A DNA stretch of 64,000 nt from Paramicrosporidium saccamoebae. Taxonomy: Eukaryota; Rozellomycota. This document shows positions 29,598 to 40,412 of this stretch, piece by piece; position 1 is the stretch's first letter, and every line of letters starts with the position of its first letter. A program made the position numbers and the translations under genes. The stretch covers positions 81,978-145,977 of the forward strand of contig MTSL01000101.1 of assembly GCA_002794465.1 (NCBI GenBank). Reading direction: 5' to 3'. The notes under the pieces are model-generated. The model was not told the DNA's origin, ran no database searches, and was given only the letters and a program-made list of their open reading frames with translations.

Positions 29598-31607
29598 ATG
29601 AGCAAGAAGCGGCCAAGACGCCAAGAGATAGAGGCTCCCAGTGACTCTGAGGGTGAATCAAAACAGCCCCAGAATAAGGATACAAGGAAGAAGGGTGCAG
29701 GATCATTCCCAACCATGGGTTTGCTGCCGCAGCTGGTCAAAGCAGTGCAAAGGAAAGGCTATCGTCTCCCCACTCCTATCCAACGCAAATGTATTCCACC
29801 GCTTTTGGAGGGACGCGATGTTGTTGGTATGGCCCGCACCGGATCCGGTAAGACGGCTGCCTTTGTCCTCCCTCTCCTCCAAACCCTGAAATGTCATTCC
29901 GTCAAAGTGGGCATCCGTGGTCTAGTCTTGTCCCCCAGCAGAGAATTGGCGATGCAGACGTTTGCCGTCGTCAAGGAGTTTTCAAAGTTTATGGACCTGC
30001 GCTCCATCGTCCTTGTGGGTGGTGATAGTGTGGATGAGCAGTTTGCTCAGTTGGCCACCAATCCGGATATTGTAATTGCCACTCCAGGAAGACTGATGCA
30101 TCTGTGTGTGGAGACAAAGCTCAGTCTTAAGGAAGTACAGTTTGTGGTGTGGGATGAGGCTGACCGTCTGATGGAAGATCCTACGATGGGGACACAAATG
30201 AGAGAGATCCATGCACGTCTCCCAGAGACCCGATTGACTGCACTGTTTTCGGCAACGCTCCCCAAAGCCTTGGCTGATTTTGCAACAGTAGGACTGCAGA
30301 ACCCATTGCTGGTGCGACTGGACACTGAGAGCAAATTGAGTACCGACCTAAAAACTTATTTTTTGCAAATCCAAAGCGAAACTAGAGACGCGGCCCTTCT
30401 CGTTCTGCTTAACAAGATTATCGTCGATCGATCGCAGTTGACGGTCATTTTTACTGCGACAAAACACCATGTAGAATATCTTCAAGAGCTGTTGAATTCT
30501 TACAATCTTCCCTGCACTTATATCTACGGTGCCCTCGATCAGACGGCCCGCAAGTTAGCCATCGATGCCTTCCGTCGTGGAACAAAGACAATTTTGATTG
30601 TAACCGATGTTGCTGCTCGCGGTATTGATATTCCCCTTCTCGATAATGTCATCAACTATGATTTCCCTGCCAGTCCAAAGCTATTTGTTCATCGTGTTGG
30701 ACGTGTTGCTCGTGCTGGACGCAGCGGACGAGCCTTTTCTCTTGTCTCCCCCGACGAAATGCCCCATCTCTTTGATTTGCAGCTTTTCCTGGGAAGAACC
30801 ATTTCAAAGGCCGATATTGGCAATAACAATGATAACGGCAGTGGTAGTGACAGTGACAAGAATATCATACTGGGTATCATTCCCCAAGGCCTGATTGATG
30901 AAGAGCAAGAGTCTCTGACGATGAAGATAAGCATTAATGGAACAGTTGAGGCACTAAAGGGCGTCATGAGTAACGCATGCAAATTATATAGAAGGACTCG
31001 TCCCGCACCGGCTCCCGAGTCGCATCGTCGTAGCAAGGAATTCACCGAGTCAAATTCTTGTCTGGGAATCCATCCTCTCTTTCAATCTGTCATCGGCTCT
31101 TCAGAATACCAACAAGCATCCATTGTAAGTGCCCTGCAACAGTACAAGCCAAAGGTGAGCCATCTTAACTTGACCCGTCTTTCAAAGGAGGTCACCAAGA
31201 AGACTGTGCAGAAACCCACAGCCAAAACGAGCCGTGACGAAGAGCATTACCTCAAATACACCAAGGATGGAGCCCGAGACGATTCTGGCTACTCTCTCAC
31301 TGGCAGCTTTGCTGAGAATGCCAGAAAGGCCATCTTTGATCTATCCGCCTCTGTTGCCGACGACCCCACCCTCCGCAAACGTCGCGAGCCTGATTCTCGT
31401 AAGAAGCTTGTGACTACCGAGTTTGGTACAAAGGTGCCGGCGTCCTTCCGCTCAGATGCATATGACAAGTGGCGTGCAAAGACCCATTTGGATATTCAGC
31501 AGCCTGGAGAGATTGAGTCTGATGCTGCGAGCTCGAGGGCAAAGTCTATACTCACAGGAAATGACGAACGGCGGAGATGGAGAAACAAGAGGCTAGCGCG
31601 CAAATAA
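29598..31607 (+). CDS. DBP10: DEAD-box RNA helicase Dbp10/DDX54, 669 aa
   Basis: Nucleolar helicase of 60S subunit assembly. Motifs: Q motif LPTPIQRKCIPPLLEGRD, I MARTGSGKTAAF, Ia SPSRELA, Ib TPGRL, II VVWDEADRLME, III SAT, V VTDVAARGIDIPLLD, and VI HRVGRVARAGRSGRAF. FPTMGLLPQLVKAVQRKGYR before the Q motif and KTYFLQIQSETRDAALL after the linker are typical of Dbp10. The C-terminal half (HYLKYTKDGARDDSGYSL and YDKWRAKTHLDIQQPGE) matches the DBP10CT domain. Single exon, shorter than the yeast protein (995 aa). Confidence 0.9.
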   Translation: MSKKRPRRQEIEAPSDSEGESKQPQNKDTRKKGAGSFPTMGLLPQLVKAVQRKGYRLPTPIQRKCIPPLLEGRDVVGMARTGSGKTAAFVLPLLQTLKCHSVKVGIRGLVLSPSRELAMQTFAVVKEFSKFMDLRSIVLVGGDSVDEQFAQLATNPDIVIATPGRLMHLCVETKLSLKEVQFVVWDEADRLMEDPTMGTQMREIHARLPETRLTALFSATLPKALADFATVGLQNPLLVRLDTESKLSTDLKTYFLQIQSETRDAALLVLLNKIIVDRSQLTVIFTATKHHVEYLQELLNSYNLPCTYIYGALDQTARKLAIDAFRRGTKTILIVTDVAARGIDIPLLDNVINYDFPASPKLFVHRVGRVARAGRSGRAFSLVSPDEMPHLFDLQLFLGRTISKADIGNNNDNGSGSDSDKNIILGIIPQGLIDEEQESLTMKISINGTVEALKGVMSNACKLYRRTRPAPAPESHRRSKEFTESNSCLGIHPLFQSVIGSSEYQQASIVSALQQYKPKVSHLNLTRLSKEVTKKTVQKPTAKTSRDEEHYLKYTKDGARDDSGYSLTGSFAENARKAIFDLSASVADDPTLRKRREPDSRKKLVTTEFGTKVPASFRSDAYDKWRAKTHLDIQQPGEIESDAASSRAKSILTGNDERRRWRNKRLARK

Positions 31608-31653
31608 ACTGCTCTTTATTCATGCATTAGCATGATTCTATGTATAGGATGGG

Positions 31654-32331
31654 TCACCTTTTTCTTGGTGGAAACATTTTTGTCACTGGCTGGTTGCTTG
31701 TCCGCATGTGTCTGGCTACCTCTGTCTTGGCCTTTTTCATCAAACTGGAGCTCGCACTAACTGATGCAAAAGGGTCGGCCTTGGTCATTGTTGCTGCTCT
31801 CCCCCCAATGACACTGACATTTCGTCTTGGTCCGATCAGCTTGGAAGAGTGGACCAATGCCCGACGTTCCTCGTAATTCTCACGAATCCGACTTCCCAAC
31901 CCCTCAATATGCAATTCATGCAGTTTGAGGAGTTGTCGGTAATAGACTCGCCACGGAGTCGCATCCTGAGTTGGAGAGACGGGCAGCTGAGCAGACAACG
32001 CATAGCATAGGCGTGACCATGCAGGTGCTGTCATTGCCATGAGGCTTGGGTAATGCTCCTCGATGGAAATCAGGCTGTCTGCTGTTAGGCGTGCAGATAC
32101 CTTTGGAACCAATTCCAGTAACAGATGCCTCGGTAGTGCAGTCACTATGGCCTCTAACCTGGCCGGGTGCTGCAGCTGCATCCTTTTCATCGCCTCATCC
32201 CAAAGTGTCGTCGGCGCACCGGTGGAGAGAGTGTCCCCGGCGATGGCGACCGGTGTGGTAGTGCTACGACGGGAGCTGGTGCCAAGGACCAGCATACGCG
32301 GCCGTCGCGTCCCAGGCTGCACACTATCCAT
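31654..32331 (-). CDS. Elongin A-like transcription elongation factor, 225 aa
   Basis: The central region TLWDEAMKRMQLQHPARLEA, then LPRHLLLELVPKVSARLTAD, LISIEEHYPSLM and WSRLCYALSAQLP, followed by TPWRVYYRQLLKLHELHIEG and RIRENYEERRAL, follows the Elongin A (Pfam Elongin_A) pattern: a first helix with the elongin C-binding box, then the elongation part. The C-terminus is basic. Yeast Ela1 is also short relative to mammals. The start is ATG 32331 (MDSVQPGTRR); the preceding codon is TTG. Tail-to-tail with DBP10, 46 bp apart. Confidence 0.7.
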   Translation of the reverse strand: MDSVQPGTRRPRMLVLGTSSRRSTTTPVAIAGDTLSTGAPTTLWDEAMKRMQLQHPARLEAIVTALPRHLLLELVPKVSARLTADSLISIEEHYPSLMAMTAPAWSRLCYALSAQLPVSPTQDATPWRVYYRQLLKLHELHIEGLGSRIRENYEERRALVHSSKLIGPRRNVSVIGGRAATMTKADPFASVSASSSLMKKAKTEVARHMRTSNQPVTKMFPPRKR

Positions 32332-32423
32332 CAACGGAATGACTGTTTGACGACAGCAAGAGCTAGCGACGGTGATTGGCGGACCACCTAATTGGGGAAG
32401 AAACAGCCAATGACAACGGTTTA

Positions 32424-33507
32424 TTAGACACCAACATGTTCATGGGGAGCCGTAACCAGTTTTCCCTCAGTTATGGTGGTGAAGAATTGCTCAGGAACAG
32501 CCATTTCTGTAAAATCATTTGCCTCGTCTCCAGTCAGAGACGGATTCAAGAGGCCGGCGGGGGTGAGAATGTTAATCTCGGAGCATTTAGAGGTCACAAC
32601 TTTGACGCCCAAGCTAGGGGCAGAGATGAACACTTGTACTGCCTCGCAGCCATCAAGCACAACTACGTGTACTTCGCCAGTTAAAAAGAGACGCACCTTG
32701 GTGCAACCTAGTAGTTCGATAGAGGAGACGACATCGCCAACTTCCAGATCGAGTTGCTGACATTTGTCTGCTAGCACGGCATTGATTTTTCCATTCACCT
32801 TTATGGCAATCTTTTTTGAATCTTCAATGGCCACTGCTTGATTCAGCGCCTCTGGGGTGATAACGATGGGCTCAGCAAGGTTGGAGGCTTTTCTGACATA
32901 CCAGCGATTTCCGTCTAGCTGAACAGTCTCTTGGGGGGTGCTCTCAATCACCACCACCTCTTCTTCCGTCGCGGGGATCTCCGTCTTGGACTCGACGGGA
33001 CACTTTGATTTAGTGATGCCCGTCACAAGAGCGCTCATCGAGTTGGCCCATTCCGTATTATTTTCGTCATTACTGTCAAAGGTCAGCGAGACCACACAAT
33101 GGATACCTTTCCTTGGCATCTTTCTTGATTCGGTTCAGATAGTATTGGGCAGAGTCCTGGTTGGTGGCCAAATACTCCGCCGCGTCCTGGGGCACCAGAT
33201 GGACTGCAAAGACGGATAGGGTAGCGCCGATAGCCTCCATGTGCTGTGAGAAGGGCACACTGGAACGGTCCATTTTTACCGTCTCAAGTGCAGAGAATAG
33301 CTTAGCAAAGTCGTCTTGGGTGGCCTTGTCGCCACGTTTAAACAACTGATAGGCGTCTCTCAGGAATCCCGTCTACAATTAATGAAACCATTGGGATACC
33401 GCTTTGAGAAGCTTGTCGTTGGAGAACTTGACAGTGGCTGCACCCACCGCCTTGATAAGCGGGTCCAATTCGCTACTGGATGATTTACCTGGTCCGTAGG
33501 GTGACAT
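32424..33507 (-). CDS. adenylyl cyclase-associated protein (CAP/Srv2), minimal form, 340 aa
   Basis: Exons 33400-33507, 33107-33372 and 32424-33072, with introns of 27 and 34 nt. The N-terminal helical domain has FSNDKLLKATGFLRDAYQLF, AEYLATNQDSAQYYLNRIKK and TEWANSMSALV; the C-terminal beta-helix (C-CAP) begins GNRWYVRKASNLAEPIVI and shows IAIKVNGKINAVLADKCQQL, LEVGDVVSSIELLGCTKVRL and VVTSKCSEINI. CAP recycles cofilin-bound ADP-actin. The long proline-rich and WH2 middle of other CAPs (475-526 aa) is nearly missing, with only about 50 residues between the domains. Confidence 0.85.
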
Positions 33508-33844
33508 TAGTGGCGGATGTTATGATACTCTTGACTTAATTAATTTGCGAAATTTGTAATAAATGCGAGACTGTAAATATGGACCAGAAGTTCCAATCGA
33601 GACCTTGGTGAGGGCTTTTGGTCCGTATAAAGGTTAAACTAAGAGGGTGTTGGGATGGATAGCAAAGACTAATTTGTTAAGAAGCGAAGAATCAATAGAC
33701 AATCACTCTCAACATGACAGATCTGATTTTTGGAGTTGCTGTCCGGACTCTAGGACCACCAATCAGAAGCAGTCTTTCCATAGAGTTCCTCACGCCAATC
33801 ATCAATCCAACACATTACAAAAATATTATTTCACAGAAGCAACA
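33508..33844. other. divergent promoter region, no gene seen
   Basis: 337 bp between the CAP and DJ-1 starts, AT-rich, without a supported ORF. Confidence 0.5.
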
Positions 33845-34440
33845 ATGCCCAAGGCTTTAGTACTTATCGCAGATGGAAGTGAGGAGATTGAAGCAGTCAC
33901 TGTTGTCGATGTCTTGAGAAGGGCAGATGTCAATGTTACTTTGGCTGCAGTCAAAGACAATCTGCAAGTGCATTGCAGTCGACATGTTGTCATCCTGGCC
34001 GACGAGTTGCTTGCAAATATTCCCGACGCATCGGCCATGTTTGACGCAATTATTATTCCCGGAGGAATCAATGGTGCGAAAATCCTCTCCAACGTACAGC
34101 ATTATCCGGCTATATTGTGTAGGATGCAACTGTTAAGCGCGTGCTCATGGAATTTGAAAATTCCAACAAATGGATTGCCGCAATGTGTGCCGGTCCAACC
34201 GTACTGCATGCAGCGGATATTGGAAAGGGAAAGCGTGCCACCTCCTATCCGCTGTTCAAGAGCCGTGTGGAGGGACACTTTGAGTATCAGGAGGAAGATG
34301 TGGTGGTGCATGGAAAACTGATCACCAGTCGAGGGCCGGCCACAGCAATGCTATGGGCTGTTATAATTGCAAAAGAACTCTGCGGGGTGGAAAAGGCCAA
34401 GGAGGTCTCCATGCAGATGTTATTCAAAACTCCATGGTAG
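33845..34440 (+). CDS. DJ-1/PARK7-type protein, 188 aa, two exons
   Basis: Exons 33845-34093 and 34123-34440 around a 29-nt intron (donor GTACAG, acceptor TGTAG). Starts MPKALVLIADGSEEIEAVTV, the DJ-1 N-terminus with its conserved glutamate; IIIPGGINGAK, then WIAAMCAGPTVLHAADIGKG with the nucleophilic cysteine, and LITSRGPATAMLWAVIIAKE follow. Length is that of human DJ-1 (189 aa). DJ-1 proteins protect against oxidative and glycation damage; the exact reaction is debated. Confidence 0.92.
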
Positions 34441-34520
34441 TCGCCATCTATGTGAGTATGAGATGGGATATCTATGGGCCAGAGATTTAAATAAATGGCC
34501 TAAAGGACAGTAGCTACGTG

Positions 34521-34854
34521 TGATTGATGGTTGCAATCCGGATGTGACGTAGCGGGCTGATTAGCTTGTTCGCTAGCAATAATCAATGGAGTAAGACACG
34601 GAAAGCGGAAGGAGCTCAATGGAATGAGGCAGATCGAATTGGAGGGCCTATAAAAGGGTTTCCAAATAGGCAATGGAGGGGCACCCTTCCTGTCGCGTAG
34701 TGGGGAGAAATCACGACCCAAGTCATGCGGAAACCTGTTCACTGCTAATCCTAGAATGGTATGGATACACATCTCACTGTCCTCAAATACCCATCAAAGC
34801 GATCCACTCCAGCACACAAATACCCAACTAATCAACCCTCTGCCTCTACGTCAC
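34521..34854 (+). repeat. dispersed element, copy C, with extra head block
   Basis: In the 515-bp tail-to-tail gap 34441-34955. A diverged head is at 34521-34560 (GCAATCCGGATGTGACGTAG). A full copy follows: CTGTCGCGTAGTGGGGAGAA near 34690, TTCACTGCTAATCCTAGAAT at 34739, GGTATGGATACACATCTCAC, and AAATACCCAACTAATCAACC with CTCTGCCTCTACGTCAC ending at 34854. Nothing else is seen in the gap. Confidence 0.8.
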
Positions 34855-34955
34855 ATTCCTACCCCGTTGGTTAGTAGTAGCGAGACGCATGATATCATAC
34901 TCAACTTTCAGTCCACTTAAACAGGGTCTTTACTACAAACCTCGCAATGTCTATT

Positions 34956-35911
34956 CTATTGTCTTTGCTCCTCCGTATCTGTACTTGCTTGCGTATCAGT
35001 GTCCTGTTCACCCGCATCGATGGATAAATCTTTGACTAATTTTGCAAGCTGCTCCTCTTTGTGTTTTTCTTCTGAAGCCTTTCGTTCCGCTACACGCCTT
35101 TCAAAGTCGGGTCGGTATTCGTCATCATACTCTGCAACAGCCTCGTCCAGCTTCTCAAAGAACTCATCCATGCCTTCGCCTGTAAATGCTGACACGGCTG
35201 CCACCCTCAGCGTCTTGTAAAACTCTTCCAGCACCAAGCTCATTGACTGAACCAGCGAGTTCATGTACGATTCTTCCTGTAAGGCCTCTTGAAAGGTAAG
35301 CACATCCTGCATCCATTCGATCATAGTGTCGGCAGGCTCCATATCCGTTTTGTTAAAGACGAGGACCATTGGAAGCCGCGTCTTATACATGATGCTGCAT
35401 GCATAGAGCATATTTGACATGAATGTAGCCGGACGGACACATCGCGGCGTATCGACAATATAGACAACGACGGTGGGATGTTGTGCTGCCAGCGTCTCTG
35501 TGATTATCGCTCCGCTGGCGGACCATGTGAATAGCTCAATCTGGCCTGGCGTGTCCACTAGAATATGCTTTTCTGTACGTTTCTCAACCAGCTCCAACAC
35601 TTGGTCAAAACGGGTGGTAAAGAGATTCAGTGAGGTCAAGATGCCGCCGTTGGGACCAAGTTTGTATTGCTGCATCACTTCTTTGTAGTTTACTGTGTCG
35701 CGGATGTCGATATTTGCAGTATAGGGCAGCTCGAGGACTGCCGGGTCCAGGTTAATGACATATGGCGTGGTTCCATCAGCGTGCAAATCTGCATTTAAAC
35801 GCTGAACAGTCAGCAACAAGAAAGGCGGCTTACCTGCATAATCGTAGTCTTTCCTGAACCGGCCATGCCAATACACAGCATGACTATCGGCTTGCTGGAA
35901 GGTTCCGTCAT
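34956..35911 (-). CDS. GPN-loop GTPase 1 (Npa3/XAB1), 307 aa, two exons
   Basis: Exons 35834-35911 and 34956-35801 around a 32-nt intron. P-loop [14 protein letters not shown], then [20 protein letters not shown], the GPN loop in [44 protein letters not shown] and VFNKTDM, ending in an acidic, charged C-terminal tail. GPN1 forms a dimer with GPN3 and is needed for assembly and nuclear import of RNA polymerase II. Exon 1 holds the whole P-loop, so the gene is not recognisable from the long ORF alone. Confidence 0.95.
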
Positions 35912-36046
35912 TTTCCTGCCAAACTGGGGTCGGCAGTCTGCTAGACGGATTCTATAGCCAACGAGTTCTCTCTAATAGTAGTAAATGTCGTGCAGTGAAT
36001 GCGTTTATTATAGTCTCAATTGACAGTAGAACCTAGACATCCGTAT

Positions 36047-36572
<526 letters not shown>

Positions 36573-36747
36573 TCAAGGATTTTTCCCGACCAGGGTTTTC
36601 GTGTCTTATACCCGAAATTTAATTATTGTTTATGCGAGCTGGGGTTAGTTAGGTTAAGTTGGGTACGAGTGAGACCCCATTATTGAGATCTACGGCAGGA
36701 TATATAGAATGGCTAAATGGAAAGTATAAAGTAAGGACCCTGCCAAG

Positions 36748-37776
36748 AAGTCGAAAGCGAAGAACTTATTGTCAATGATAACGAAGTCACTGAAAGCAAT
36801 AGTGATGACAATGCTATTAGTCAGAATGACGCCACTACTACCTTCAGTGACGACGACGTCACCAGTCAGAACGGCGTCACTACCACCGTCAGTAACGACG
36901 CTGACGAAGCAAATAGAACCATCAGTGCTGACGATCTCCCTGAGAACCCAGATAATGCAACCGACAGTAACGAGGAATACGAGAATTGTGAAGAACACGA
37001 TCAAACTCAAAATGAGCCCTACCCCACCGCCAATCAGAGCGCATAACAAAGTTCAAGGGCACCTTCAAAGGGCTACTCGCACACAATCACCCCTCGAAGA
37101 CCGGAAATCCAGATTCTGACGAACCTACAACTGCTGCAGCATTGCAAGGACACGGTTGCGGCAGAGATGGCAGCTGCGGGGATGAGGAATCAATTGGTGG
37201 TACATGCACTGAATGATAGTAACAAGAGCCGATCTCTTGGGCATTCGGTGACTCGTCCCGGTCTATACCAGAGGTTCAGGTGCAACTCTCCGAAGGGTCT
37301 GAGTTCCACGCCTTCTGCGTTCACTCCTTCTTCCCGTGGGCGTTTAAGGGCATCCCGGATCCACGGATCTGTAGAATGTTCTTGCCTGAGAAAAACACAG
37401 AGAGCCTTGGCAAATTTTTTGCTAAGGCGACTCACAGCATCCAATGTCAAATCCTGCCGAATCACCGGATCAAGCATTTCATGTTTCCAAAGGTACCGCA
37501 CCGTTTCAAACTCACAGCCTGCCTGACAAACCACCTTCTACAACTTTCGGCATCAGCTGAGTTGACAAGAAGCAAAATGATGGCACGATCAAAAAAATCA
37601 CAAGTGTTCCTGACTGTGATCCCGGAGAGACACTCGACCTTAAACTCTTCGTAGTCAAGCCACTGCCGTTGGTACGGACGGCTGGAAAACACTCGCTGGA
37701 GAGGCAACAGGCGCAGATGGTGGGCGTGGGATGCATTTATTCCTCCATAGCGGTTGACGGCAATCTATGGATATGA
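36748..37776 (+). CDS. unrecognised protein with acidic N-terminal region; 5' end and one frame break unresolved
   Basis: Read as exons 36748-36987, 37017-37199, 37227-37445 and 37475-37776, joined across introns of 29, 27 and 29 nt. The first exon is an Asp/Asn/Thr/Ser-rich stretch (EVESEELIVNDNEVTESNSD). Next comes SLPHRQSERITKFKGTFKGL, then EPISWAFGDSSRSIPEVQVQ with GSEFHAFCVHSFFPWAFKGI, and a C-terminal part DPGETLDLKLFVVKPLPLVR ending GNLWI. I could not find the start codon; an upstream exon is needed. An in-frame TGA remains at 37558-37560, so either an untypical intron of about 70 nt, a sequence error or gene decay is involved. No family assigned. Confidence 0.45.
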
Positions 37777-37786
37777 ACATGACAAG

Positions 37787-38139
37787 TCAACTGCATACGG
37801 ATTGAAACCGAGCAAAGGTTGTAGCCTCGTCCCATGCGCCATCCGGGCACATGTTAGCACATCGCCGCGCAAACTTTCTTCTACGGTGGTAGTTCCAGGC
37901 GCAGCGAGCCAACAAGAGTATAAGGACAAGGGTGACCACTCCAGCACCAGATTGAAAGCCCCATCCTGTAGTCCACGCTGCGACAACCGAGCCGAAAAAA
38001 CCGCAATGAGATGTATTCCCAGGCCCAAGAGTGCTCTCCACTTACCGTTTCCGTGAAACGTCCCAAAGTCAACCAGGCACGCATATAAACCGAAGAAGAC
38101 AGAAGATATGATGCCAGCGATAACGAAAACAGTGTCCAT
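37787..38139 (-). CDS. small two-segment membrane protein, 94 aa, two exons
   Basis: Exons 38046-38139 and 37787-37977 around an intron of 68 nt (donor GTAAGT, acceptor CGCAG), unusually long for this genome. MDTVFVIAGIISSVFFGLYA forms the first hydrophobic segment and GVVTLVLILLLARCAWNY the second, followed by a basic and cysteine-bearing tail HRRRKFARRCANMCPDGAWD. No family recognised. The stop is 10 nt from the stop of the convergent gene. Confidence 0.45.
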
Positions 38140-38860
38140 GCTGTGTTTGAGCCGCAAAGACTTGTGGGTATCTATAGGAGTCGCTCGACGCGCGAGCTTA
38201 TGACTCTGCTCGACATGGAGAGTTGCCAATTGGGGCGTTTTTCGCGTAAATGCCCAAATGCGGCAATTCGAGGAAGCTAAACAGACTTGTCCTCAGCAGG
38301 GGAGTCATTTAATAAGTTAAAGATTCGCCAATATCCCACTGCAGTCGAGAGAAAATGGCATTACATGCGGTACTATATTTACTGCTGCAATGGGCTGAAG
38401 GGCCGCACGGAGTTTAGACATGTTGTAAAATAGAATCCCTGCATTCCATCGTGCTCCAAGGGAGGAGATGCTGCAGAATGAGGGACTTGTCAAACAGGAA
38501 AATGAAGCAAAATGTGGGCCTTTGATTAGGAATATAGCTGTATTTCTTTGTTGTAGCAGGGCACTGGTATCAAATCTCCATGACTTGTTTGGCATGCGAA
38601 TACAGATGCATTGGCAGGTATTATACAACAAAATAAAATATTCGCTAGCACTTGGAGATTTGTCATTTTGAGTGTCGCTACCTAAGTGCATCCTACTTTT
38701 TAATATGCTCAACATTTCCGTTTCACTATAACAGGTTTACTTCAAGCACTACGACTCTAAGACAGCCATCAGGCTCCTCGCCCATATACCAACTCTTACA
38801 GTGTATGTCATCTTTCTCTCTTTCTTTATATCCCTCTTCCTCTCTTTCGTTCCTTAGTTA
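38140..38860. other. intergenic, no supported gene
   Basis: About 720 bp, AT-rich in the right part, with a pyrimidine-rich tract near 38810-38855. ORFs present here have no recognisable features. Confidence 0.4.
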
Positions 38861-39909
38861 TTATTTGTGGCTGGATGTGAATCCACGAAAGGGATCTATA
38901 TCATCAAAAGCATCCCCGTTTCCATTTGAACCCGATGCCCAAGGGTTATTCAAGTCCGGTGCCACTGATGCTATGGATTTCAGTGCGGGAGATACTTTGG
39001 GGGGCTCTGACACGGATGACCTCTTCTTCTCCAAAGGAGCTTCATGCGTGTTGATAGCCTGGGAAGCCGAGGCAGATTCAAATTCCTCAAAGTCGTCAGA
39101 AGCAGCCCCATTCTCTACAGTCGGGGGAGGGGGCAGATCAAGATCAAGAATTGATGTGCTCTGAGGTGCTTGTTGCGGAGGAGAGCGGCTTGGGGGAGGG
39201 AGAGCGCCGAAAATGTCCACTAAATCATCCACAGGACTGGTGGATTTTGGTGCAGGTGACCTCTGTAGTCCAGTTGGACTCCCCCTTTTGCCTGCCAGCA
39301 GGGACTCTATGGCTTCCTGAAGATTGCCGTTTGAGGCAGCCAGTGCCGCTGAATTAGCTGCAGGATCGGAGAAGCCCATTTCACCGAGCGATTTTATCTG
39401 TAGAGGATATCGTTCAGCATTTGAGGAGACTGAGCCATTGGGGATGCTTCCTCGGCTTTTTGGAGCAGAGGCGCGAGACTCGCCACCCATAAAGAGCTTC
39501 CGCTCATATTTATCTCTAATGTACTGTTCCATGTCTCCCGAGTAGGCAGGGAAGGCAAAGCGCTCCGGATTGGGATTGTAGATGGCATTTGACTTTGCAT
39601 TTCCTCCCTCCACCATGTACTAACGTTAGAATGGCTCATGAGGCATTGTACTTGCACTTGCTCGTCAGTCCATTTGTCCAAATTAACCGACTTTACCTTG
39701 GTAATGTGTGTGCCCAGCTTTCTGTGCAGTCCACCACACCGAATGCAGAGGAATATGCCAAGGTTCCATGACGCCCACCGCGTCCCTACTGATGAGCACG
39801 ATGATTAAAAACTACCCTTTTGTCCGCAATCGGCGCAAAGCTTGTTGGCGTCGTCCTTAAGTAGTTCGAGCAGGATTTGCTCGTTCTTACGGGCAGTGTC
39901 CTTGCTCAT
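38861..39909 (-). CDS. ArfGAP with UBA domain (Gts1/SMAP-like), 329 aa, three exons
   Basis: Exons 39816-39909, 39652-39788 and 38861-39619, with introns of 27 and 32 nt. The ArfGAP domain spans residues about 10-125: [50 protein letters not shown], and ending [20 protein letters not shown]. The CxxC zinc ligands and the arginine finger in [13 protein letters not shown] are present. A UBA domain follows ([20 protein letters not shown], near 175-215), then a proline-rich tail. It stimulates GTP hydrolysis on ARF; an ARF gene lies at 20 kb. Confidence 0.9.
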
Positions 39910-40002
39910 CGTGACAACAAGGGTCGGAGCGCACAACAAAACTGATGTATTGAAATGTACAATAAATGCTAATTAGCTATAGTTATGATGCCACTCACAG
40001 AA

Positions 40003-40329
40003 CTACTTGTCCCAAGAGCCAAAGTCTTTTGGGAACCTGGGAAACTCGTCTTGGTGTGATGGTTGGCTGGTGGCCAAATAGGTGCCAGTAATTACCAGAA
40101 TGATGGCTGTTATGGGGACGAGACCCACCAGAATTATAATTTTCATCTTGTCCCACTACAATGATAAGAGCTATAGAAAGATTACTTGGCTGGCATCATT
40201 ATGTCGGACGGAAGGCACAAAGAGCGGCCCAATAGACCCGGGAGTGGAGTTGGTGCTTATGGTTGACAACGCGCCCGCATTCTCTGTGCCATTTTGCCGC
40301 TCCAGATCGGGAGACGTCGCAGACTCCAT
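40003..40329 (-). CDS. small single-pass membrane protein, 98 aa, two exons
   Basis: Exons 40186-40329 and 40003-40155 around a 30-nt intron (40156-40185; donor GTAATC, acceptor TTGTAG). A Ser/Thr-rich soluble N-terminus (MESATSPDLERQNGTENAGA) is followed by WDK, a strong membrane segment MKIIILVGLVPITAIILVIT and a short tail ending DEFPRFPKDFGSWDK. Type II or tail-anchored topology is possible. No family recognised. The phase-0 intron of typical size joining two open frames is the main support. Confidence 0.55.
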
Positions 40330-40412
40330 TTGGCGAGTGTATAGTCTTTTAGGTACAAATCTTTAGAGCTGGACAATCGCTGCGCCACCAGTTGCCAGGG
40401 CATTTCCCAAGA

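Noticed and set aside
36690-37049. 119-aa minus-strand frame with membrane-like segments
   Set aside because: It is the complement of an Asp/Asn/Thr-rich coding stretch, which yields Val/Ile-rich antisense; the plus strand joins typical introns to further coding sequence.
38317-38715. 132-aa minus-strand frame in the 38 kb gap
   Set aside because: No conserved feature, no join to other frames, composition like non-coding sequence.
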